From an uncultured Rhizobiaceae group bacterium (GTDB lineage Bacteria; Pseudomonadota; Alphaproteobacteria; Rhizobiales; Rhizobiaceae): a stretch of 6,334 nucleotides of DNA. Below the pieces are notes generated by a model that searched no databases, had not been told where the DNA came from, and was given only the letters and a program-made list of their open reading frames with translations. The stretch spans positions 1 through 6,334 of the forward strand of contig CALHHQ010000023.1 of assembly GCA_938030645.1 (NCBI GenBank), given 5' to 3'. A program made the translations under genes and the position numbers. Below, in pieces: positions 1 to 6,159 of the stretch (position 1 is the first letter of the stretch; each line of letters opens with the position of its first letter).

Positions 1-16
1 TCTTGAGATGCGGCAC

Positions 17-1036
17 TTATCGTTCTTGAATAACCGCTACTTTGCGCAGTTCTTCCAAATAGGCTTTATCCAACGCGCTCGCTTGTTTTTGGATGTTGCC
101 ACTGAACAAATCTTCGCTGCCAACTGGCGCAGTGCTTTGCACACTGCGTTGGTTGCAAACGGCCAGCATCTCAGCGCCTTTTTCGGTCTGTTGAACGCGC
201 GTCACCTTACCTGCAGCTGTTGTCTTGATGTCTTTTGCCCAACGCGGTGGCAATTTGTGTTCACGAATGCGTCCTAAGTCACGAACAGTTACATCCGTCA
301 GAGAGGTCGCGAGTTGTTTGGCATTCGCGCAGCCGTTCATCTGTGTTCTGAAGCGTTTGGCCTGTGCTGTGCGCTTGGACAATATGGAACTGCGCTTTGA
401 AGCAGGAACGATGAATACCACCTGCTGGAGCGTGTATTCTTTTTCTTGTTTGCCCTGATTGTCTTTGTCAGGAAGCCATGACTGATAATTTGGCTTAGCT
501 GGCCCAGTTGTTCGACCGCCGGTAGCACGAAGCCGAGCACCAACGGCACGCTGCCAGCTCATTTGCGCACGAATATATTGCTTGAACCCGCGTTTGGTTA
601 CACCGCGCTTGTTCAAAATCTGTGTGAGAATATTGACCGGCATTTTATTGCTCTTGGCAAAGCGAACATAAGCCGCATCAACTTCTGAGTCTGAAACAAC
701 GGCGCGAATACGACGTGCTTCCTTCATCTTCATGGCTTCTTCAATGAGTTCTTTCTTGGCGATGGAGCGGCTGTTGCCTTTCATACGGCGCAGCTTAACG
801 AATGCTGCACGGCGCCTGATATCATTGGTTGTGATGGGCGTTTCATTCACAAGAACTGCGATCTTGGTGCCACCAGATTTGTTAATCCGTGCAACGGCAG
901 GAGCACCAGTTGAAAGCGGTTTATCAACAACAACTGGATTGCCGGTTGTTGAACTTTCCAATGCGTTATCTGATTGGCTGCAAGCAGAGGCCAAAAGCGC
1001 TGTTATTGCCAGTGTTGTAAATTTCATCCCACGCAT
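17..1036 (-). CDS. surA: SurA-like periplasmic chaperone with one reduced parvulin-type domain; probable lipoprotein
   Basis: Predicted 339-residue envelope chaperone that would assist folding and delivery of outer-membrane barrel proteins. Residues 1-19 look like a lipoprotein signal: a short basic start, a hydrophobic stretch and the lipobox LLASAC with Cys19, followed by a low-complexity linker to about residue 55. Residues 58-170 resemble the SurA N-terminal domain (IAVLVNETPITTNDI at 59-73, then mostly helix). Residues 200-297 resemble a shortened parvulin-type domain with the block VRDLGRI (251-257) and cysteines 236 and 294, which could pair. The C-terminal helix (YLEELRKVAVIQER) is typical of SurA. 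E. coli SurA is about 430 residues with two parvulin domains; one domain is usual in Rhizobiales, and isomerase activity is doubtful. The start at 1036 is chosen because GGGA lies 8 nt upstream; Met4 (1027) is an alternative. It is the last lpt-cluster gene seen, 166 nt after lptD. The family call is firm, the lipid anchor less so. Confidence 0.85.
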   Translation of the reverse strand: MRGMKFTTLAITALLASACSQSDNALESSTTGNPVVVDKPLSTGAPAVARINKSGGTKIAVLVNETPITTNDIRRRAAFVKLRRMKGNSRSIAKKELIEEAMKMKEARRIRAVVSDSEVDAAYVRFAKSNKMPVNILTQILNKRGVTKRGFKQYIRAQMSWQRAVGARLRATGGRTTGPAKPNYQSWLPDKDNQGKQEKEYTLQQVVFIVPASKRSSILSKRTAQAKRFRTQMNGCANAKQLATSLTDVTVRDLGRIREHKLPPRWAKDIKTTAAGKVTRVQQTEKGAEMLAVCNQRSVQSTAPVGSEDLFSGNIQKQASALDKAYLEELRKVAVIQER

Positions 1037-1103
1037 TGTAGCGATCCCATTTTTGGTTTGCTGTTCTCTCTCAGCACCCCAGTCTTATTGTCTCAGCTTC
1101 ATC

Positions 1104-1120
1104 TGATGCCTGATGCATCA
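1104..1120. repeat. Palindrome and small hairpin in the lptD-surA gap
   Basis: TGATGCATCA (1111-1120) is a perfect 10-nt palindrome. TGATGC (1104-1109) can also pair with GCATCA (1115-1120) to form a 6-bp stem with a 5-nt loop. There is no T run on either side, so it is not a convincing terminator. It could be an operator or an RNA element in the surA leader, or chance. Confidence 0.3.
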
Positions 1121-1135
1121 ACCGCTGCAGGTTCC

Positions 1136-1164
1136 GTAATACACAAATTTGGTCAAAAGTTGAA
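1136..1164 (-). promoter_or_regulatory. Weak candidate promoter for surA in the lptD-surA gap
   Basis: On the minus strand TTCAAC (1164-1159) is followed after 17 nt by TATTAC (1141-1136). These match the -35 and -10 consensus at only 3 and 4 of 6 positions, but the spacing is ideal and the 166-nt gap before surA is unusually wide for this tight operon. A start near 1129 would leave a leader of about 90 nt. The match is poor enough that surA may simply be read through from lptD. Confidence 0.2.
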
Positions 1165-1202
1165 CGAGTCTGAACATATGTATACCAAAAATTGAGCGCG
1201 AC

Positions 1203-3590
1203 CTAGTTCTCAGATCCGCCAGTGACCGAATTCAGATCGTCTGCAGAAATGCCACCCGAAAAGTCACCTAGAGTTCTTAATGAAATGCGGAATCCAACCG
1301 AACGATTGGTTTCGCCAGTTATGTTTGAATGCGCTTCATTGTAAGAGACACTCAAATTAAAACAGTCGCAGGTGTAAGAAATGCCGACGCTGTTTCGGAC
1401 CAGATAGTCGTTTTCGATATCATAGCGGGCCGAACCGAAAATAGCCCAGTTTTCATCGAGGTTATATCGTGCACTACCGGCGATTTGTTGGCGTTCATCA
1501 CTAAATCCGGCGTCTGGTTGGGCGTCGATAAATGCATAAGATGCGGCAAGCGAAAACTTGGTTGTCGTATAGCTGCCAAGAATTTCGCCGCGACGCATAT
1601 CCAGATCTTGTTCGTCAAATCGTCCGCTTGCATTCAATGCAAACCCACTGGAATGCATTGCACCAAAAGATGCCACGTAGTCCGAACGATCGCTCTCAAG
1701 TCCAGATTCTTCACCCGTATTCGTCAAATCATCTTCGCGTGCGTAAGGGTTTTCGCCGCCAAGATGATACGATTGTCCGACGAGACCGTTCAACGTCCAG
1801 CCATTTCCGATAATTCCAGAATAGCGCAGACCTAAATTTGCGCGAATACCACTTTCAATCCGGTCATAGCCGGAAAATTTGTCGCGCTGTAATAAGTTGG
1901 ACGCACTGAAAACGAGGCTTTGAGCATCTTCGTTTGGTAAAACACCGCCAAATTCAAGGTCGGGACGCACAAACAATTGTGCAACCGGTTCAAACACATG
2001 GCTTGTGTTATCTGTACGCACCAAGATCGGATAGCTGACCTCTAATCCAGCGGTGGGCATAAATCTGGTGCTGTCGCCCGTACTGAACGGCTCGCCATTG
2101 GCAGTTCCGTCGGTTGTCGTCCAATCGCCGCGCAAAGACAGGGAAGGGGTGATTTGGAGGCCGTTAAACGCGGCATATGTGTTGCGCCATGATAAGTCTG
2201 CGCTGACACGTGTTGTGTCACCAACAAAACCGTGGATTCGCTGGTCTGTGCTGCCAAGGCTTGTCACAGTGTTCAACTCGTCTCTTTCGAGACTGGTGAC
2301 ATTGAAATCCAAAGACAGTTCACCGCCTGTAAACCCTTCAGTGGTGACGTAATTATAGTCGAGCACCGGGCGAATAAACGCTTGTTTGTCTTGGTCTTGA
2401 AACGCGGTGTTCTGCGTCAGAAGGTCATTTTGGATGAGGTAACTGTAAGCCGACAGGTCAAAATAACTGCGGTCATTCAGGCCCCGCAAGTAGACTTCAT
2501 TAACCTGGTTTCGCACGCTTGCGCCATCAACATCGTACGTTCGTCCGAAGTTGCGGTCGGACTGAGCCATAAGGTTCCAGCCGAAAGCCCAGCGCGGATT
2601 TATGTCAAATTTGCCGTTTGTTGTAATCAGTCCGCGTAAATCTTCCGCATTGTCGGGTGGTGTATCAAACGCATTGGGGTCCTGTTGGTCGATTCCCGCG
2701 ATTCGAACTTCATACTTTCCGTTTTCCAACCGGTGACGCCATCTAACTTCACCCAGAACCCCTTGTCTGGAAAAGCCCGTAGCTGCAAACGTCAGATCAT
2801 GGGTTTCACCCGTCACCAGGAAATATGGCTGTCGGTATTTGAACCCGAGTTCATCCTTGTAACCGATACTCGGAACCAAAAACCCAGATTTACGTTTGAC
2901 CGATGGATCCGCATGTTTGAAATAGGGCAGGTAGGCGATTGGTTTGCCGAAAAGTTCAAATGTTGCGTCTTGGTATTCGATTGTCTTTTCAAGCCCATTG
3001 GCGATCACACGACGCGCCTTGATTTGCCAAAGAGGTGGCTTTTTCGGGTGGCCGGGGCAAGCTTTACAGGCAGTGTAAATACCGTTGTTGAATGTCGTAA
3101 GTTCACCTTCAGTGCGCTCGGCGCTTTCTGCGGTGAAGATGGTGTTATCAGTGGTTTCAATGCGCAGTGCATTCACAAAGCCCAAGCTAAAATCATCAGT
3201 CAGATCAATCTCTTGAGCAAAAATTTTGTTGCCATCTTTTTCAATGATTTCAACATTACCGAACGCTTTTACACGTCGTGTGATCTGATTGTATGACACC
3301 CGTTCAGCCACAACGTTGTATCCGTCATAGACCATTTGGACGTCGCCAATAGCGGTCACAACCTGCGCGTCATTGTCGTAAATCAGTTGATCTGCTTTGA
3401 GCAACAATTGAGCATTTGGATCAGTTTCTGGGAGGCTTTGGGCTACAGCCGAAGATGACGCAATGGATGCGGCTAAAACTGGTGCAGTCAAAATGGTGGC
3501 ACCAAGCAAACATGCTTTGAAAGCAGCGCGCGTAGAAGCGACAACATTCGTTGAACGAACGAAATTCAGCGCAGGGGAAAAGCGTAACAT
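1203..3590 (-). CDS. lptD: LPS-assembly protein LptD (outer-membrane LPS translocon)
   Basis: Outer-membrane barrel that receives LPS from the periplasmic Lpt bridge and inserts it into the outer leaflet. The 795-residue length fits alphaproteobacterial LptD. Residues 1-50 are a long signal peptide ending SSAVA, with cleavage likely before Gln51. Residues 60-200 form the OstA/LptA-like periplasmic domain (LLLKADQLIYDNDAQVVTAIG at its start, cited here as a landmark at 62-82). The family block PYFKHADPSVKRKSGFLVPS (222-241) marks entry into the barrel. The rest is alternating beta-strand sequence to a final strand near 763-774 (RSVGFRISLRTL). Cysteines lie at 175 and 178 (CKAC) and 741 and 743 (CDC), matching the disulfides that link the N-terminal domain to the barrel in LptD. 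The start is set by a perfect AGGAGG 8 nt upstream, inside lptG; the lptG stop codon directly precedes the ATG, so translational coupling is likely. No partner lptE is visible. Assignment is secure. Confidence 0.97.
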   Translation of the reverse strand: MLRFSPALNFVRSTNVVASTRAAFKACLLGATILTAPVLAASIASSSAVAQSLPETDPNAQLLLKADQLIYDNDAQVVTAIGDVQMVYDGYNVVAERVSYNQITRRVKAFGNVEIIEKDGNKIFAQEIDLTDDFSLGFVNALRIETTDNTIFTAESAERTEGELTTFNNGIYTACKACPGHPKKPPLWQIKARRVIANGLEKTIEYQDATFELFGKPIAYLPYFKHADPSVKRKSGFLVPSIGYKDELGFKYRQPYFLVTGETHDLTFAATGFSRQGVLGEVRWRHRLENGKYEVRIAGIDQQDPNAFDTPPDNAEDLRGLITTNGKFDINPRWAFGWNLMAQSDRNFGRTYDVDGASVRNQVNEVYLRGLNDRSYFDLSAYSYLIQNDLLTQNTAFQDQDKQAFIRPVLDYNYVTTEGFTGGELSLDFNVTSLERDELNTVTSLGSTDQRIHGFVGDTTRVSADLSWRNTYAAFNGLQITPSLSLRGDWTTTDGTANGEPFSTGDSTRFMPTAGLEVSYPILVRTDNTSHVFEPVAQLFVRPDLEFGGVLPNEDAQSLVFSASNLLQRDKFSGYDRIESGIRANLGLRYSGIIGNGWTLNGLVGQSYHLGGENPYAREDDLTNTGEESGLESDRSDYVASFGAMHSSGFALNASGRFDEQDLDMRRGEILGSYTTTKFSLAASYAFIDAQPDAGFSDERQQIAGSARYNLDENWAIFGSARYDIENDYLVRNSVGISYTCDCFNLSVSYNEAHSNITGETNRSVGFRISLRTLGDFSGGISADDLNSVTGGSEN

Positions 3591-4697
3591 TTAGCCATCC
3601 TCCTGATATAAAAGCACTGTTGCGCTAATCAAACTCGCCACCAAAGCTGGAGACCATGCCGCTATCGGCGGCGGTACCAGGCCATTGCTCCCGAAAGTAA
3701 TCACCAATCGTGAGAGCACATACAGCACAAACCCTGCCAAAACGCCACCCAAAATGGCCTTTCCGCTCTGACCAAATCTTGCAAACCTTAACGAAACGGT
3801 AGCCGCGAGTAAAACCATGGAAACAAACAACAAAGGTTGGGAAAGAAGGGCGTGAAATTGAGTGGCAAACGGAAGCGGATTTTTTCCTGTTTCTGTTGCC
3901 TCGGTTTGCTTTGCGGGCAACTGCCAAAAGCCGATATCGGAAGCTTGTGTCACTCGCGCTTGCAATTGAGAGCGTGTGATCTCAACAGGAATTTCCAGTC
4001 TTTCGGACGGTTCGCCCTTTTTGCCAGGAACAGTGGTAACTGCGTTGAACAGAAGGAAGAGCTTTTTGCCGCTTTTGCGTTCCACATATCGAGCGCGCGC
4101 GGCTTCAATTCGATCCTTCGCGCTGCCGTCTTTGTTGAAACGATAGAGCGACAAGGAGGTGAGGCGGGTGCCAGAGTCTCGGGCAACGCGAGCTCGAATG
4201 ACAATGTCCCCGTCTTTTTGGTACAATCTCAACCAGAAACTGTTGGTTTTACTGGCGTAACTGCCTTTGATCTTTCCAAAGACATCGGCTTCGACACTGC
4301 GAGAGCTTGCGGCACCGGTGATGGCGATTGGATTATAGACAAGAGCTGAAAACAGCCCAAGGAACACCGCTGTTAAGGCAAACGGGGTCAAAAATTGCCA
4401 AACTGAAACACCGGATGCGCGTGCCACGACCAATTCAAGGCGTTTGTTCAGCAAAATCAACGAACCTGCTGCGCCAAACATTATGGCAAATGGGAAGATA
4501 CTTTCCGCAAATTTTGGGGCTCGATAAACCGCAATCAGGACGATGTCAGTAAACGAAACCGTCTTTGCTTTCGACAACTCCCGAGTTAGCTCGATAAGGT
4601 CAACCACTGTGATCAAAAATAAAAACAGAAGAAAAACCATCAAGATGTTTTTCAAAAATGTTTTTGCAAAATAAGTGCCAAGGGTGAAGCCAATCAT
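3591..4697 (-). CDS. lptG: LPS export permease LptG (LptB2FG inner-membrane subunit)
   Basis: Inner-membrane subunit of the LptB2FG ABC transporter, which extracts LPS from the inner membrane using ATP hydrolysed by LptB. The 368-residue product has the YjgP/YjgQ permease layout: three N-terminal membrane segments (about 12-35, 57-82, 102-122), a periplasmic beta-jellyroll domain (about 135-255) and three C-terminal membrane segments (283-304, 313-335, 344-364). The cytoplasmic helix NKRLELVVARASGVS (84-98) is where such permeases contact LptB. The segment LRFARFGQSGKAILGGVLAG (303-322) is characteristic of LptG rather than LptF. The start at 4697 overlaps the lptF stop as ATGA and has AAGGAG 7 nt upstream. 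The frame is open 15 codons further up to 4742, but those codons lie within the end of lptF and do not resemble an LptG N-terminus. Coupled translation with lptF and lptD is likely. Confidence 0.95.
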   Translation of the reverse strand: MIGFTLGTYFAKTFLKNILMVFLLFLFLITVVDLIELTRELSKAKTVSFTDIVLIAVYRAPKFAESIFPFAIMFGAAGSLILLNKRLELVVARASGVSVWQFLTPFALTAVFLGLFSALVYNPIAITGAASSRSVEADVFGKIKGSYASKTNSFWLRLYQKDGDIVIRARVARDSGTRLTSLSLYRFNKDGSAKDRIEAARARYVERKSGKKLFLLFNAVTTVPGKKGEPSERLEIPVEITRSQLQARVTQASDIGFWQLPAKQTEATETGKNPLPFATQFHALLSQPLLFVSMVLLAATVSLRFARFGQSGKAILGGVLAGFVLYVLSRLVITFGSNGLVPPPIAAWSPALVASLISATVLLYQEDG

Positions 4698-5896
4698 GCT
4701 GACACTCCTTCGCCACGGCGTCTCAATATATACGTTGCCCAAAATGACTTCACTGTTTTTGCAACGCTTTCCAATGCGGCTTCAATCCGAGCTTGAAGCG
4801 ATTGCGAAATGAGGTTTTTATCGTTGAAAATCAAAAGGAAGCAACCAAGTATCGCGGCAAGTGGGATGGCCCATGCAACGTAAATGAGGTTCGAGTTGGC
4901 GGCCATTCCATTCTCGATAACAATGGTTATGCCACGCAATATGACAACTGTTGCTGAAGCTGCGGCGACAATGATCAAATGCCCTTGTCGGTGGGAACTG
5001 GGAGCCCCCAAATATGCCAGCACAATCATACAGACCATAATTGGATAGAGACCGCTGATAAGCCTGTTGTGCAATTCAGAGCGGAATCTACCGGGGTTCT
5101 TCTTGTACATGGCGGACTTTTGATCCGGATTAATCAATGCGGCGGTAGACAACTCAACCGGACTGTTCAGGCCGCCTGTCTTTCCACTTGAAAAACTCGA
5201 CAAATTAAACGCGTAAGAATTGAACCGAATGATCGATAGGTTTTCTGCACCCTCGGTTTGGCGTTGAATTTGTCCGTTTTGAAGAACCAGAAACGTGTTC
5301 TCGTCAACTTTTGAAACAACGCCTTCCTGGGCAATATATGTAAACGTCTCTTTCTTGTTGCGCGCATCCATGATCAACAGGCTTTTCAAAACGCCCCCCG
5401 GCGCGCGCTCTCCCACATGAAATGTGATCTTGCCACCAACATCTTGAAAGCGGCCTTCACGAACAATAACCGACACTAAGTCAGCGCGGACTTCTGTGAC
5501 GAAAGACCGAAGAGTTGCCATGGAAGATGGGGCGGCAAACAAAGTTAGGAAATAGACCAAACCAGCAACCAACAGACTGCAGGCCAGAAACGGTTTGAAC
5601 AATGTGATGCGTGAAGCGCCAGACGCGTGCATCACCACCATTTCAGATTCGTCGTTGAGTGTATTGATGGTTTGAATAAGCCCAATCATCAGCGCCAATG
5701 GGGCAACTGCCGCGACCAATGTGGGAACGCCCAGCGAAATCATCTGCAAATAGGTGAAAATGCCCTGACCTTTGCTGAGGATGATGTCCACTTCCTGAAC
5801 GGCGCGAACGACCCAAACCACACCCGAAAGGGCTGCGATAACCACTGCAACTGCAATGATCGCCTTTTTGAAGATGTATCTTTCAAGAAGGATCAA
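4694..5896 (-). CDS. lptF: LPS export permease LptF (LptB2FG inner-membrane subunit)
   Basis: Partner of LptG in the LptB2FG transporter that moves LPS from the inner membrane to the periplasmic bridge. Counted from the chosen start, the product is 400 residues. Membrane segments lie at about 9-30, 53-77, 101-121, 275-297, 305-325 and 334-357, with a periplasmic beta-jellyroll at about 140-235. The block LNDESEMVVMHASGASRITL (80-99) is the family coupling helix facing LptB. The cytoplasmic tail after residue 357 is about 40 residues and basic near its end (LRRRGEG). I chose a TTG start at 5896 because it gives the family N-terminus (ILLERYIF close to the start) and has TGGAG 9 nt upstream. 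A GTG at 5944 would add 16 residues that do not resemble LptF; a stop codon follows three codons further upstream. This is the first gene of the minus-strand operon, with a promoter candidate at 5968-5996. Confidence 0.93.
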   Translation of the reverse strand: MILLERYIFKKAIIAVAVVIAALSGVVWVVRAVQEVDIILSKGQGIFTYLQMISLGVPTLVAAVAPLALMIGLIQTINTLNDESEMVVMHASGASRITLFKPFLACSLLVAGLVYFLTLFAAPSSMATLRSFVTEVRADLVSVIVREGRFQDVGGKITFHVGERAPGGVLKSLLIMDARNKKETFTYIAQEGVVSKVDENTFLVLQNGQIQRQTEGAENLSIIRFNSYAFNLSSFSSGKTGGLNSPVELSTAALINPDQKSAMYKKNPGRFRSELHNRLISGLYPIMVCMIVLAYLGAPSSHRQGHLIIVAAASATVVILRGITIVIENGMAANSNLIYVAWAIPLAAILGCFLLIFNDKNLISQSLQARIEAALESVAKTVKSFWATYILRRRGEGVSA

Positions 5897-5967
5897 ACCC
5901 GAAACACTCCACAGTGGGCCAAGACATATACGAGCGGGGAACACGCCAAATGCTCACACTCGTTAAA

Positions 5968-5996
5968 ATTTTAAGCGTCCTATTAAGGACTCGCAA
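5968..5996 (-). promoter_or_regulatory. Candidate sigma-70-type promoter of the lptF-lptG-lptD operon
   Basis: On the minus strand TTGCGA (5996-5991) is followed after exactly 17 nt by TAAAAT (5973-5968), matching the usual -35/-10 boxes at 4 of 6 and 5 of 6 positions. Transcription would start near 5961, giving a leader of about 65 nt to the TTG at 5896 (about 17 nt to the GTG at 5944). The -10 box lies in the 12-nt palindrome TTAAAATTTTAA (5963-5974). The spacer holds the inverted repeat GTCCT-4 nt-AGGAC, and a GANTC site touches the -35 box. Position and spacing are good; the activity is inferred. Confidence 0.5.
5977..5990. repeat. Short inverted repeat in the lptF promoter spacer (possible operator)
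   Basis: GTCCT (5977-5981) and AGGAC (5986-5990) are perfect 5-nt inverted arms around a 4-nt centre. They lie within the 17-nt spacer of the candidate lptF promoter, a place where a bound regulator would block RNA polymerase. The arms are short enough to occur by chance, and no known regulator consensus is recognised. Confidence 0.3.
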
Positions 5997-6068
5997 TGGC
6001 TAATAAAGACACCAACAAACACGGTTAACGCATTGTTGTGACTCATGTTTTCCATGACGCATTGCGAG
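5990..6068. repeat. 9-nt inverted repeat spanning the lptF-pepA divergent region
   Basis: CTCGCAATG (5990-5998) is the exact reverse complement of CATTGCGAG (6060-6068), with 61 nt between the arms. The left arm includes the -35 box TTGCGA of the candidate lptF promoter. The right arm carries the same TTGCGA facing pepA, but no good -10 box follows it at the right distance. Each arm also abuts or overlaps a GANTC site. The arms could be two copies of one protein-binding site controlling both genes; this is inference. Confidence 0.45.
6028..6064 (+). repeat. Direct repeat ACGCATTG
   Basis: ACGCATTG occurs at 6028-6035 and again at 6057-6064, 29 nt apart from start to start, close to three helical turns. 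The second copy overlaps the right arm of the 9-nt inverted repeat, so CATTG occurs three times in the region when both strands are counted. It may be a binding-site half or chance. Confidence 0.3.
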
Positions 6069-6099
6069 AATCACAGTTTTTCGCTTAGTTGCGCATAAC

Positions 6100-6112
6100 C
6101 ATTCGTCGAATG
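6100..6112. repeat. Inverted repeat CATTCG-T-CGAATG upstream of pepA (possible operator)
   Basis: CATTCG (6100-6105) and CGAATG (6107-6112) are perfect 6-nt arms around a single central base, ending 47 nt before the pepA start. The compact symmetry resembles a site for a dimeric regulator. It has no T run and is too short for a terminator. I could not find a convincing pepA promoter to place it against; the nearest -10-like sequence is CATAAC (6094-6099) with no matching -35 box. Confidence 0.35.
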
Positions 6113-6159
6113 TCCAGTCACGCACTCATGTGTGTTTGAAATCCCTTTATGGAGAAACC

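Larger units (their letters stand above)
5988..6072. promoter_or_regulatory. Cluster of three GANTC sites (CcrM methylation motif) in the divergent promoter region
   Basis: GACTC at 5988-5992, GACTC at 6040-6044 and GAATC at 6068-6072 fit GANTC, the motif methylated by the cell-cycle methyltransferase CcrM in most Alphaproteobacteria. By eye I count about 13 such sites in the whole window, so three in 85 nt is dense. The first overlaps the -35 box of the candidate lptF promoter by two bases. Promoter GANTC sites can link transcription to replication through their methylation state, for example with GcrA; whether that holds here is inference. Confidence 0.4.

Noticed and set aside
1..16. Start of a downstream gene (pdxA often follows surA) at a GTG right after the surA stop
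   Set aside because: Only 16 nt are visible; there is no protein sequence to recognise and the ribosome site is weak.
1104..1120. Intrinsic terminator between lptD and surA
   Set aside because: The stem is only 6 bp and no T run follows on either strand.
1329..1835. Open plus-strand frame of 168 codons opposite the lptD barrel
   Set aside because: Antisense shadow of the C-terminal barrel region, with no family resemblance.
2685..3296. Open plus-strand frame of 203 codons opposite lptD
   Set aside because: It lies wholly antisense to well-supported lptD coding sequence, has no recognisable domain and is rich in Phe and Cys as expected for a reverse-frame shadow.
3837..4349. Open plus-strand frame of 170 codons opposite lptG
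   Set aside because: Antisense to lptG with biased composition typical of a shadow frame and no recognisable motif.
5971..5986. Possible CtrA box (TTAA-N7-TTAA)
   Set aside because: The two TTAA elements are separated by 8 nt, not the 7 nt required by the consensus, and the region is AT-rich, so chance TTAA copies are expected.
6062..6090. pepA promoter using TTGCGA (6062-6067) as a -35 box
   Set aside because: At 17 nt spacing the -10 position reads TTAGTT, matching the consensus at only 2 of 6 positions; other spacings are no better.
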